Shown here piece after piece: positions 29,077 to 36,812 of a stretch of DNA of 64,000 nt; position 1 is the stretch's first letter; the number at the start of each line of letters is the position of its first letter. The stretch spans positions 3,963,501 to 4,027,500 of the forward strand of contig NZ_JBANRJ010000001.1 in NCBI RefSeq assembly GCF_037154075.1, written 5' to 3'. Made by a program: the position numbers and the translations under genes. The stretch comes from Sphingobium aromaticiconvertens (lineage in GTDB: Bacteria > Pseudomonadota > Alphaproteobacteria > Sphingomonadales > Sphingomonadaceae). Below the pieces are notes generated by a model that worked only from the letters and a program-made list of their open reading frames with translations, ran no database searches and was not told the DNA's origin.

Positions 29077-29140
29077 GCCCTCCTCGTTTTCGCTACGATC
29101 CCGTTTGAAATCGCACGCTAGAGGTTAGGGCGGCGCGGAT

Positions 29141-29149
29141 AACTAGGGG
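29141..29149. promoter_or_regulatory. AACTAGGGG element upstream of USP gene
   Basis: Read CCCCTAGTT toward the USP start at 29076, 65 bases away. It is a weaker member of the TACNTAG family and may also serve the divergent L,D-transpeptidase gene. Confidence 0.3.
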
Positions 29150-29260
29150 ATAATACCAATCCCGGGACGGTGCCGATCACATCATTCTCGCGTGCGACGG
29201 GTCCAGATACGGATCGTTGTCCGCAGGATCGACATGACAGATTATCGAGGATCAAATGCG

Positions 29261-30334
29261 ATGCGTTCGGCCGGCACATACGCCTCAGCTACGCGAACCA
29301 TGCCGTGTTTGAGCTTGGCGATATATCCGATTTCGCGAAACTCGACGCGTTTGGGTCGCAGCATAGGGATGGCCATGATGTCGGCATTGCTCCTTGGCAT
29401 GCTGTCCGTGCCGCTGTCCGCGCAGCAACCGACGCTGGATACGAGTTCGGTCCTTGAGACGGTCGAGCGGCTAAAGCCGGGGGAATATATCTGGGCGCCT
29501 GATATTGCTCCCGCCGGCCCCGTGCTGATCATCATCAGCCTCGCCAACCAGCGGGCCGTCACCTACCGAAACGGCGTACCGATCGGCGTCTCCACGGTCT
29601 CGACTGGAAAGCCCGGACATGAGACACCAACGGGGCTGTTCACGATCCTGCAAAAGCATGTCGACCACAAGTCCAACCTCTACGACGATGCGCCGATGCC
29701 CTATATGCAGCGCCTGACTTGGGGCGGCGTAGCTCTGCACGGCGGCAATCTACCTGGCTATCCCGCGTCGCATGGCTGCATCCGCCTGCCGCTGGGCTTC
29801 GCCAGGCTTCTCTATGGCGTCACCCGCCTCGGCTTGACCGTCGTCATCACGAAAGAGGCGGCAGTGCCGCGTGTCGCGCCGGTACCCGATCCCATGCGGC
29901 CGACCGCCTCCGACATCGACGACGCTCCACCTTCCGGGCCGTTCACATGGCGTCCCGAACTGTCACCCTCGGGATCTGTATCCATCGTGATCAGCACCGC
30001 GGATCGACGAATGATCGTGCTCCGCAACGGCCGCCAGATCGGATCCGCACCCATAGCACCCGACACCGCCGTCGACCGAACGACGGCTTATACGCTGCGC
30101 GCTATCGATGAAACCGGGTTTCACTGGCTGCACATCCCGTTGTCCGGCGAGGCATCGCCGGCGCAGCAGACGGCGCCATCCGAGGATCGGAACCGATTGC
30201 GCGTCGCCGAGGAATTCCGGCGTTCCGTCGCAGCGATCCTGACCGAGGGCGCAACGGTGCTGGTTACCAACGACAGTCTCGCAAGGAGTGAAACCGGCCG
30301 GCGGCTCACAGTTATAACCGGCGAAGACGAATAG
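29261..30334 (+). CDS. L,D-transpeptidase (YkuD domain) with extra C-terminal domain
   Basis: A secreted peptidoglycan-remodelling enzyme. A hydrophobic export segment (MAMMSALLLGMLSVPLSAQQ) is followed by a YkuD domain with the catalytic signature HGGNLPGYPASHGCIRLP, in which His and Cys are expected to act in cross-linking or lipoprotein anchoring. The C-terminal ~150 residues form a repeat-like second domain (SVSIVISTADRRMIVLRNGR mirrors VLIIISLANQRAVTYRNGV in the first), which seems a degenerate YkuD copy without a catalytic Cys. Start choice is uncertain: the frame opens at 29192, an ATG at 29261 has GAGG upstream, and an ATG at 29369 would place the signal peptide at the very N terminus. 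Confidence 0.82.
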   Translation: MRSAGTYASATRTMPCLSLAIYPISRNSTRLGRSIGMAMMSALLLGMLSVPLSAQQPTLDTSSVLETVERLKPGEYIWAPDIAPAGPVLIIISLANQRAVTYRNGVPIGVSTVSTGKPGHETPTGLFTILQKHVDHKSNLYDDAPMPYMQRLTWGGVALHGGNLPGYPASHGCIRLPLGFARLLYGVTRLGLTVVITKEAAVPRVAPVPDPMRPTASDIDDAPPSGPFTWRPELSPSGSVSIVISTADRRMIVLRNGRQIGSAPIAPDTAVDRTTAYTLRAIDETGFHWLHIPLSGEASPAQQTAPSEDRNRLRVAEEFRRSVAAILTEGATVLVTNDSLARSETGRRLTVITGEDE

Positions 30335-30620
30335 CGGGCGCGGACAAAGGCTGCGGCCAACATGCCTACCGGCATGAGGTGAGGCGTTTCCGTCAGCAGA
30401 GTTGTCTAATTGATTTTCGCATTGCCGTTCCGTTTTTTCGTGCCCGTTTGCCAATGGTTGTCTTCGGGGTCATCGGACGGCTCTGTGAGCTGGCTGTCCG
30501 TGCCTCATGATCGCGGCCTAGCGGGTGTGGGTGGACGTCTCTGGGTCCCAAACGAGGTCGAAGCCTCCACTTTTTAGACGAGATCGTCCGGGCATGGCTG
30601 AGCGGGAACGGGGCGCTGGG
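30335..30620 (-). other. Non-coding flank of IS110-family element (possible guide RNA region)
   Basis: About 286 bases downstream of the transposase stop, without a coding frame. It contains a short hairpin CATGCCTACCGGCATG at 30361-30376 and T-rich stretches. In IS1111-type members of the IS110 family a structured bridge RNA is encoded on this side of the transposase gene. Whether one is encoded here is inference only. Confidence 0.35.
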
Positions 30621-31660
30621 TCAGGCCCAGCGGAACTCGGTTTCGTTCAGCCAAAGGGAATGGAGTAATGCGGCCAGCTTGCGGGCGACCGCGACTTTGG
30701 CGCGCTTGGGGCCTTTGGCTTCGGCCAGTTTTTTGCCCCAGGTCTGAAGGGCGCAAGGCCTTTTGAGGCGCGTGAGAAGGATGTTGGCCGCTTCATATAG
30801 CGAGCGTCGCAACATCGGATCGCCAGCCTTTGAAATATGCCCTTGCGTATCCCGCTCGCCTGACTGGCTTCGTCGCGGAACCAGACCAGCATAGGCGCCA
30901 ACATCATCGCCTCTGGCGAAACGGTGAGGGTCTTCGATGCTCATGGTGTAGGTGAGCGCCGTTATCGGACCAACGCCCGGAACTGTCATCAGTCGTGCGC
31001 AAACCGGGTCAGACGCAGCGCGCTTCTCCAAATTGCGGTTCGAGGTCCGCAACTGCTCTTCGATCGCTTCAATGGATGCCAGAAGTGGAGCGAACAACGC
31101 CTCGAGATCAGGACGCTGAGAATACAGCATGGCCAGGCGTTCGGTGCGTTTGCCGGGTGCCCTGGCCGAACCGAGCTGGAGACCAAACAGCTTCAGCAAG
31201 CCACGAAGCTGGTTGATCATGGCAGTCCGTGCCGTGATCAGCTGCGCCCGAATGCGGATTGCGGCACGGTCGAAATGCGTAGCCGACGCCTTCATGTGGA
31301 TGCGCTTGAACCAGCCTGTCCGCGCCATCTGGGCGAGCCCCTCGGCGTCATGAACATCGCTTTTGTTGACCCGCGCCGAAAGCACGCCCTTGGCGTGACG
31401 GGCGCAGATGCATTCGATCGGAACATCGCGGGCCACCATGCCATGATAGAGGAACGTCGAAAGCGGTCCCGTCTCCATCACGACCCGGACCAGATCCGGG
31501 CAATATCGGTCAAGCCATTTGGCGAGAATGGCAGGATCGCTGGCCATCACCTCGCGCCTGAGCACAGCGCCTTCGACGTCGACCACGCAAACATGCGTGG
31601 CCTTGTCACTCACATCCAGTCCTGCATAGATCGGCATCGGTCACCCTCCTGCATTGAAGC
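30380..31660 (-). mobile_element. IS110-family insertion sequence (limits approximate)
   Basis: Defined by the full-length transposase and the non-coding stretch after it. The family lacks terminal inverted repeats in many members, so exact ends cannot be fixed by eye. The right end lies at or just beyond the transposase start, where the kinase-like gene ends only 3 bases away. The left end lies somewhere between the L,D-transpeptidase stop and 30620. Confidence 0.5.
30621..31637 (-). CDS. IS110-family transposase
   Basis: A 338-residue DEDD recombinase. The N-terminal RuvC-like domain shows AGLDVSDKATHVCVVD (first Asp), VRVVMETGPLS (Glu) and NKSDVHDAEGLAQMA (last two Asp). The C-terminal Tnp_20 domain carries MTVPGVGPITALTY, YAGLVPRRSQSGERD with the probable catalytic serine and HISKAGDPMLRRSLYEAA. 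Length and motif order look complete, so the element may be active. The stop codon lies inside a perfect small hairpin (GCTGGGTCAGGCCCAGC, 30616-30632). It sits 3 bases downstream of the kinase-like gene end, suggesting that insertion replaced the natural end of that gene. Confidence 0.9.
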   Translation of the reverse strand: MPIYAGLDVSDKATHVCVVDVEGAVLRREVMASDPAILAKWLDRYCPDLVRVVMETGPLSTFLYHGMVARDVPIECICARHAKGVLSARVNKSDVHDAEGLAQMARTGWFKRIHMKASATHFDRAAIRIRAQLITARTAMINQLRGLLKLFGLQLGSARAPGKRTERLAMLYSQRPDLEALFAPLLASIEAIEEQLRTSNRNLEKRAASDPVCARLMTVPGVGPITALTYTMSIEDPHRFARGDDVGAYAGLVPRRSQSGERDTQGHISKAGDPMLRRSLYEAANILLTRLKRPCALQTWGKKLAEAKGPKRAKVAVARKLAALLHSLWLNETEFRWA

Positions 31661-33257
31661 GGTCTTCCGACTTCGTACCATCCAGGAGGGGGGCTACATC
31701 AATTACGCGGTGTCCCAGTTTGGCGCACGCCACCGCAGCCACCTCGTCCAGCGATCCGTCCGCATGGACCCTATGCCACGAGCCGAGATCGCCGATTTCC
31801 AGCTGGGATTGGGCCTGCGCGACTGCAACATCGGCATCCGACGCGTCGGCGCCGCGCGTCCCGACCCGGCTGAGCCGCGCGGTTGCCGCCGCTTCTAACC
31901 AGAGACCATCGAAGGGAACACCCGACTGCCGCCCGACCGCCTCGATCCTCTCGCGCTCGACACGCTGCGCGAACACCGCATCGGCCACGACGGATTGACC
32001 GAGCGCAAGCGCCGATGCGGCCATCCTGTCAGTTGTCTCATAGACCCGGGCGGCGGCCTGCGCCGAATAGCTGCCGCGGGGAAGCCTTGCCTCGGGAGAC
32101 AGCCCCGCGAGGCGCTTGCGCAGTACATCGTTCCGAAGGATCCTGGCACCGGGCGCGCGTCCGATCGCGCCGCCGAGCCGACGTGCGAGACTGGACTTGC
32201 CGGTTCCCGAGAGTCCGCCGATCGCTACCAGCCGCGGGGGAGCGGGCACCAGCATGGCGAGCGCAAGTTCGAGATAGGATCGCGCATTCTGCGCGAGCGC
32301 CCTGTCTTCAGGAGCACGCAGGCTCTGCGCTGCCAGCACATGCGCGCGGATCGCGGCGCGAACCGACAGGAACAAGGGCAGCAGCCCGATCCCGCTCTCA
32401 TCCGCCGGCGACAGATCGAGATAGCGGTTGAAGACGATGTTCGCCTCGGTGCGGAGGTTGCGATGCCAGAGATCCATCAGGAGAAAGGCGAGATCGTAGA
32501 GGACATCGATCGTGGCCAGTTCGACGCTGAATTCCAGGCAGTCGAACAAGGTCGGCTCGCCGTCGATCAGCGCGATGTTGGCGAGATGGAGATCGCCATG
32601 ACCATGTCTAACCCGGCCTTCCCGCGCTCGGGCATCGAGCAGCGGTGCCATATCATCGGTCATCTGGAGCAGGCTGTCGCCGAGATGCTTCGCTTTGTCC
32701 GGGTCGAGGATATCGGGAAAGGCCCCCATGCTGGCAATATTGCCGTCTATGACGCGGCGGAACGATATCGCACCCGCGTGAGCCCGATCAGCCTCCGCTG
32801 CCGAGTGAAAAGCGCCTATGTGGTCCGCCAGCCGCATCAGCAGGCGCTCATCGAGCTGGCCGTGATCGGCGATATGGATGAGCAGCGCATCATCGGGGAA
32901 GCGTCGCATCTCGAGCAGCCAGTCGACCACGTCACCGGCGCCGTCGATCGCCAGTCGACCGCCGGCTTCCCGCGTGATCGGATGAAGCGCGAGATATAGA
33001 TCGGGCGCGGTTCGGCGGTTGAGGCGAAGCTCCGCCTCGAGCGCGGCATGGCGCTTGTCGAAGGTCGAGAAATCAAGATAGCCGAACCGGACCGCGCGCT
33101 TGAGCTTCCAGGCGCGGTCGCCGACAAGGAAAATACTGGCGCAGTGGGTATCGATGCGCGTGGGGCGCGTTCGCTCGAAGGCGTGACCCTGGTCGAGGAA
33201 GGCGACGACATCGGCTTGGTCGTCCGGCGTGCCGGGGCCAGGCGATGTCGTCGCCAT
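31641..33257 (-). CDS. Bifunctional aminoglycoside phosphotransferase-like / P-loop ATPase protein
   Basis: About 538 residues. The N-terminal ~330 residues look like an APH/choline kinase fold with the catalytic loop VRHGHGDLHLANIALIDG and metal motif LFDCLEF. The C-terminal ~180 residues are a P-loop kinase domain with GGLSGTGKSSLARRLG. Such two-domain proteins are common in proteobacteria but their substrate is unknown; true antibiotic resistance is unlikely. I chose the ATG at 33257 (MATTSPGPGTP); the frame begins at 33305. The gene follows hsp20 by 4 bases and so belongs to that operon. Its last residues adjoin the IS element, so the native C terminus may be altered. Confidence 0.82.
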   Translation of the reverse strand: MATTSPGPGTPDDQADVVAFLDQGHAFERTRPTRIDTHCASIFLVGDRAWKLKRAVRFGYLDFSTFDKRHAALEAELRLNRRTAPDLYLALHPITREAGGRLAIDGAGDVVDWLLEMRRFPDDALLIHIADHGQLDERLLMRLADHIGAFHSAAEADRAHAGAISFRRVIDGNIASMGAFPDILDPDKAKHLGDSLLQMTDDMAPLLDARAREGRVRHGHGDLHLANIALIDGEPTLFDCLEFSVELATIDVLYDLAFLLMDLWHRNLRTEANIVFNRYLDLSPADESGIGLLPLFLSVRAAIRAHVLAAQSLRAPEDRALAQNARSYLELALAMLVPAPPRLVAIGGLSGTGKSSLARRLGGAIGRAPGARILRNDVLRKRLAGLSPEARLPRGSYSAQAAARVYETTDRMAASALALGQSVVADAVFAQRVERERIEAVGRQSGVPFDGLWLEAAATARLSRVGTRGADASDADVAVAQAQSQLEIGDLGSWHRVHADGSLDEVAAVACAKLGHRVIDVAPLLDGTKSEDRFNAGG

Positions 33258-33261
33258 TGGC

Positions 33262-33774
33262 TCAGACCTTCTCGATCGCGATCTTGCGCGTGCGTGCCGC
33301 CACATTCTCGTCCTTGGCCAGCGTCACTGTCAGGACTCCGTCCTTGAACTGCGCCTTGATACCCTCGGCATCGACATCGGCGGGAAGCGAAATCTGGCGC
33401 CGGAAGGAACCATAGCGGCGCTCGTTGAGCAGGAAGCCCTTCTCCTTGCGCTCTTCCTCTTCCTTCTTTTCGCCCGAGATGCTGAGCACGCCATCGGCGA
33501 CGTTGATCTCCACATCCTTTTCATCGAGCCCGGGAAGCTCCGCGGTAAGACGATAGGCCTTCTCGTCATCGACCAGCTCAAGCGCCGGCACGATTGCCAC
33601 GGCGCCGCGCGGAGCGAAGTGGAAAAGGCTGCGGCTGGAGCTGCCGAAATCGTCGAACAGGCGGTCGATCTCCGATCGCAGCCAGCCGACCGGCTCGCTG
33701 ATCTGGGTTGCGAGATCGCGCAACGATGACGCCGGACGCGTTTTGGTCACTGGAACATTGGTCACACCGTTCAT
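33262..33774 (-). CDS. Hsp20/alpha-crystallin small heat-shock protein
   Basis: A 170-residue chaperone. The alpha-crystallin domain spans about residues 65-165, with PALELVDDEKAYRLTAELPG, the NVADGVLSISGEK strand and the family motif FKDGVLTVTLAK near the C terminus. A charged EEEERKEKGF loop is inserted before the dimerisation strand. It should hold unfolding proteins in an ATP-independent way. AGGAG precedes the ATG at a good spacing. It is the middle gene of a three-gene minus-strand operon (small unknown protein, Hsp20, kinase-like protein). Low-oxygen regulons in other alphaproteobacteria also contain Hsp20 genes, consistent with the candidate regulatory element at 34136. Confidence 0.92.
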   Translation of the reverse strand: MNGVTNVPVTKTRPASSLRDLATQISEPVGWLRSEIDRLFDDFGSSSRSLFHFAPRGAVAIVPALELVDDEKAYRLTAELPGLDEKDVEINVADGVLSISGEKKEEEERKEKGFLLNERRYGSFRRQISLPADVDAEGIKAQFKDGVLTVTLAKDENVAARTRKIAIEKV

Positions 33775-33830
33775 CTTGCTTCTCCTAAGGTTAAAGATGG
33801 TCGATCCCGTGACGAGGGAAAGACCTTTCG

Positions 33831-34070
33831 TCAGGCGAACAGGGCATGTTCGCTTTCAGCCTCGATCGGTTCGGGAACCACGAGCTGGTCATGCTCGTCG
33901 TGATGGTGCGGATGCGGCATATGTGGCCAAAGTGTCTCCACGCCCACATTCCACCAACTCGTGTAGAGCGTCAGCGGCAACTGCCACAGGCGTTGGGCGG
34001 CAAGCATCGCCGCTGCTGCGTCTGGACCACCGGACGGCCAGCTCGCCCGGATGGTGCTCTTGTCACTCAT
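33831..34070 (-). CDS. Small hypothetical protein, Trp/His-rich, hsp20 operon leader gene
   Basis: A 79-residue protein with no family I recognise. It contains a mid-protein LWQLPLTLYTSWWNVGVETL stretch, amphipathic and phasin-like, then MPHPHHHDEHDQ and an acidic tail. The frame opens at 34115, but the ATG at 34070 has a perfect AAGGAGG site. It lies 56 bases ahead of hsp20 on the same strand. The alanine-rich AAAAMLAAQRLWQLP segment is reminiscent of proteins associated with PHA granules, but this is too short for a firm claim. It is probably real because of the ribosome binding site and operon position. Confidence 0.6.
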   Translation of the reverse strand: MSDKSTIRASWPSGGPDAAAAMLAAQRLWQLPLTLYTSWWNVGVETLWPHMPHPHHHDEHDQLVVPEPIEAESEHALFA

Positions 34071-34433
34071 GATGACCTCCTTCGCCGAGTCTTGTTGAGG
34101 ATAAAGGCGGTCCATCGGCGCCTATATTGGGGAGTTTACCTAGCCGACCATCTTCGGGCGCCGTCCTGCGGCCGCACTCGGCTGAAATTTGTCGCTTGGC
34201 CAAGGAGTCGAGCCCCGGCCTGCAGGGATGATGGCATACCCTGGTCCCTCCGGGACAATACGGATTCTGTGGCAGCGCCAGGCAACAGACAAGGGACGTT
34301 GCAGGGATTCCCCGATGCGCGGTCAATCCATTGGCGACCCTGCGATGAACTTGCCGATGGTCCCCGGCTTATGGCCGTCGATGAGCTGCCGACCCACCTG
34401 GGACGGTTATTTTACGAGCCAAGGAGAGCTGAG
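34071..34433. other. Divergent intergenic region between hsp20 operon and BON gene
   Basis: About 363 bases containing promoters for the minus-strand hsp20 operon and the plus-strand BON gene, and the TTACCTAG element at 34136. No other coding frame is convincing. Confidence 0.45.
34136..34143 (-). promoter_or_regulatory. CTAGGTAA element upstream of hsp20 operon
   Basis: TTACCTAG on the plus strand, 66 bases before the small-protein start at 34070. It is a member of the recurring TACNTAG family of candidate FixJ-type sites. Confidence 0.4.
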
Positions 34434-35087
34434 ATGAAGAGCGACAGTCAATTGCAGCGTGACGTGATGGCGGAGCTGGAGTGGGAGCCGAGCGTCGATC
34501 ATGCGGATATCGGGGTGGCGGTGACCGACGGCGTGGTGACGCTGTCGGGTTTCGTGAAGAGCTATGCCGAGAAGCTGGCGGCGGAAAAGGCGGCACGGCG
34601 CGTGGCTGGCGTGAAGGCGCTCGCCGAGGAGATCAAGGTGCGCTTCGCCTCCGATCCGAAGACGGCCGATCATGAAATCGCCAAGCGCATCCTCGACATG
34701 TTCTCCTGGAACGTCTCGATCCCCGACGACAAGATCGCGGTGAAGGTCGAGCATGGCTGGGTGACGCTGAGCGGCACGGTCGACTGGCACTACCAGAGCG
34801 ACGAGGCCCGGAAGGTCGCGGGCAAGGTCAACGGCGTCGTCGGCGTCGGCAATCTGATCGAGGTGCGCAAGCTGCCGACGTCGGGCGATATCAAGGACCG
34901 GATCATGGCGGCGTTCAAGCGCAATGCCGATCTCGATGCGGCATCGGTGACGGTGTTCACCGATGGCGGCAAGGTCACGCTGGGCGGCAAGGTCAAGGCG
35001 TGGAACGAGCGCCAGATCGCCGAGCGTGCGGCTTGGGCCGCTCCCGGCGTCACCACGGTCGACGACAATATCATCGTCGCTTTCTGA
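34434..35087 (+). CDS. Triple BON-domain stress protein (copy 2)
   Basis: A 217-residue protein with three BON repeats: IGVAVTDGVVTLSGFV, IAVKVEHGWVTLSGTVDW and VTVFTDGGKVTLGGKV. It differs from the protein at 4142-4792 at roughly 23 positions, mostly conservative changes, so the pair is a recent duplication or kept alike by gene conversion. AAGGAGAG precedes the ATG at 34434; the longer open frame upstream has no family similarity. The likely role is membrane or osmotic stress tolerance, by analogy with OsmY. It appears monocistronic and is followed by a strong inverted repeat. Confidence 0.9.
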   Translation: MKSDSQLQRDVMAELEWEPSVDHADIGVAVTDGVVTLSGFVKSYAEKLAAEKAARRVAGVKALAEEIKVRFASDPKTADHEIAKRILDMFSWNVSIPDDKIAVKVEHGWVTLSGTVDWHYQSDEARKVAGKVNGVVGVGNLIEVRKLPTSGDIKDRIMAAFKRNADLDAASVTVFTDGGKVTLGGKVKAWNERQIAERAAWAAPGVTTVDDNIIVAF

Positions 35088-35113
35088 CCTTCGCAGCGAG
35101 CACACGAGCAGAC

Positions 35114-35137
35114 GGCCGTCGGGATATCCCGGCGGCC
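35114..35137. terminator. Inverted repeat after BON gene copy 2
   Basis: A 24-base inverted repeat with arms GGCCG-CGGGAT and ATCCCG-CGGCC (one mismatched pair), 27 bases after the stop codon. It would form a stable hairpin, but there is no T-tract. Confidence 0.45.
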
Positions 35138-35898
35138 AGCTTCGATAATCGCTCAAGATGAACGTGAAGTCCGCGCCTGTCCGTTCCTGGCGATCCTTCC
35201 TCTTTGCATTTTATGCAGGAAGCCCGGCCGGCGAGCACATCGACCCGGTTACATTATCTGTGGGTTGGCATTCGATTTCTATGTCGCCTACCGGCGACCG
35301 ACGCATGTGGGCTAGACTTTGAGGTGCCCGCCGTCGAGGACGCTCGCGTGGCTATCGATACCAACGGCTCGCCTCAGACGGTATGAACAAAACCGGCGTG
35401 GAACTGGCCAAGATCCACAGGCCAGAAGTAGCCACTCCGAGCGCGCGCCACCAGGACTGCGGACAATCAAGCGAGAAGCTCCTTGGGCATCACGCGCCGA
35501 TTCGACAGCGATTAGAGCCGCTGACTGGCTATTCGGTCTGGGAGTTCTATTACCGGGAATGCGCCATGATCGTGGATGCCCGCGCATCGATTTGGGGATG
35601 GACTTGCCGTGTGCTGAAGACCGCCGACAAATGAGGTAGGGGGTCAGCCCCAGTCGCCATCGACACCATGATCTGGCTCGCAACCACGCCGCACAGCATG
35701 ATTATACCAATCCGCAAACGGTTGGCGCCGTCGGGCAGGTTTCGGCGTGTTTGGATGGACCGGTTCATCAGGGACTCCTGGGTTTAATCTTTGTCCGGGG
35801 TCTGGCCGGAGAACGTCGGAGTCGTACGCAACGAACGACCTGTTCGGCATCCGGAAGTCTACGCAGTGGCGCACCGCGAACTCTTCCTCCGTATCCTC

Positions 35899-35906
35899 AC
35901 GTAATG
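35899..35906 (+). promoter_or_regulatory. ACGTAATG element upstream of USP operon
   Basis: ACGTAATG, identical to the 8-mer ahead of the PHA synthase-like gene (44782-44789), lies 73 bases before the USP start at 35979. It is a candidate FixJ-type half site. Confidence 0.32.
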
Positions 35907-35978
35907 ATTGTCGCGAACGTGACCGCCATTGTTCGGCTACGACTCCGCCTCGATGGCGGGCATGCGCTGGAGATTCAT

Positions 35979-36782
35979 ATGAAGAATGTTCTGCTGTTGA
36001 TTCACGATGACGCCGGTGAAGAGGCTCGCTTCCAGGCCGCGCTCGATCTTGTCCGCGCGACCAACGGGCATCTCACATGTCTCGACATTGTCCAGGCGCC
36101 AATCCTGGTCGGCGCAGACTATATGATGGCCGATGCCGAAGTCGCCCTGCTCGCCGACGCGCGCAACCGGGAAGCGGTTAATCGCGACCGGATCGAGGCG
36201 CGCCTTTCAGTCGAGGACATCACATGGGACTGGGCTGACGCGACCGGCGACATTGCCGGTCTGCTGGAAGCCGAGACGGGGCTCGCCGACATCATCGTGC
36301 TCAACACTATGTTCGCCGATCATGAGCCTCCCGACATGCGGGCGATCGTTTCCGACGTCGTTATGCGCGCCGGAAAGCCAATCCTCGCGGTTCCACAACA
36401 GTTTCGCAGCCTCGATGCCAATGGACAGGCGCTGGTCGCCTGGAACGGTGCTCCCGCTGTCGCCGAGACGCTTCGCGCGGTCACGCCGCTCCTCGCCCTC
36501 ACGAAAGGCGTGACGATCGTGGAGATCGGCAAGACCGATGGACCGCCTGCGGAAGAGGCCGCCGCCTATCTCTCACGCCATGGCATCCATGCCCGCATCG
36601 ACCGTGATGTTCCGCTGGAATGGACGGTGGCGGATGCGCTTCTCACCGCCTGTCGGGACCGGCAACCAGCCTACTGCATTATCGGCGCCTATGGCCATTC
36701 ACGCCTGCGCGAGCGGCTGATCGGCGGCGTGACCCGGCGGATGCTCGCCGAGAGTCCGGTGCCGCTCCTTCTTGGGCATTGA
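35979..36782 (+). CDS. Universal stress protein, two-domain
   Basis: A 267-residue USP opening KNVLLLIHDDAGEEARFQAA and ending CIIGAYGHSRLRERLIGGVT and VPLLLGH, with the family nucleotide-binding loop. It is a paralogue of the protein at 28261-29076, with the same VEDITWDWADATG segment. The ATG at 35979 is preceded by GGAG; 76 further open codons upstream have no family similarity. It is the first gene of a plus-strand operon with the erythromycin-esterase-like gene 30 bases downstream, then a hydrolase, a phosphoribosyltransferase and a host-attachment-family gene. Confidence 0.88.
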   Translation: MKNVLLLIHDDAGEEARFQAALDLVRATNGHLTCLDIVQAPILVGADYMMADAEVALLADARNREAVNRDRIEARLSVEDITWDWADATGDIAGLLEAETGLADIIVLNTMFADHEPPDMRAIVSDVVMRAGKPILAVPQQFRSLDANGQALVAWNGAPAVAETLRAVTPLLALTKGVTIVEIGKTDGPPAEEAAAYLSRHGIHARIDRDVPLEWTVADALLTACRDRQPAYCIIGAYGHSRLRERLIGGVTRRMLAESPVPLLLGH

Positions 36783-36812
36783 CAGTGGGCCAGACCTGAC
36801 AAGGAGATCCGC

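Larger units (their letters stand above)
35088..35978. other. Long intergenic region without clear genes
   Basis: About 891 bases between two plus-strand stress genes. It holds a terminator-like hairpin at its left end and an ACGTAATG element near its right end. An 83-codon frame at 35383-35634 (WEFYYRECAMIVDARASIWG inside) is the best coding candidate but lacks a ribosome binding site and known homologue. Relative excess for this dense region suggests remnants of lost genes. Confidence 0.4.

Noticed and set aside
30335..30620. Terminal inverted repeats or target duplication of the IS
   Set aside because: I looked for matching ends at both sides and saw none convincing; the family often lacks them.
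31641..33257. Antibiotic resistance by aminoglycoside phosphotransferase
   Set aside because: The protein has an APH-like fold fused to a P-loop domain and sits in an hsp20 operon; this architecture is a housekeeping/unknown family, not a known resistance enzyme.
35383..35634. 83-codon frame in the long gap before the USP operon
   Set aside because: Best frame in the gap, but no ribosome binding site or recognised motif; left as part of the intergenic entry.
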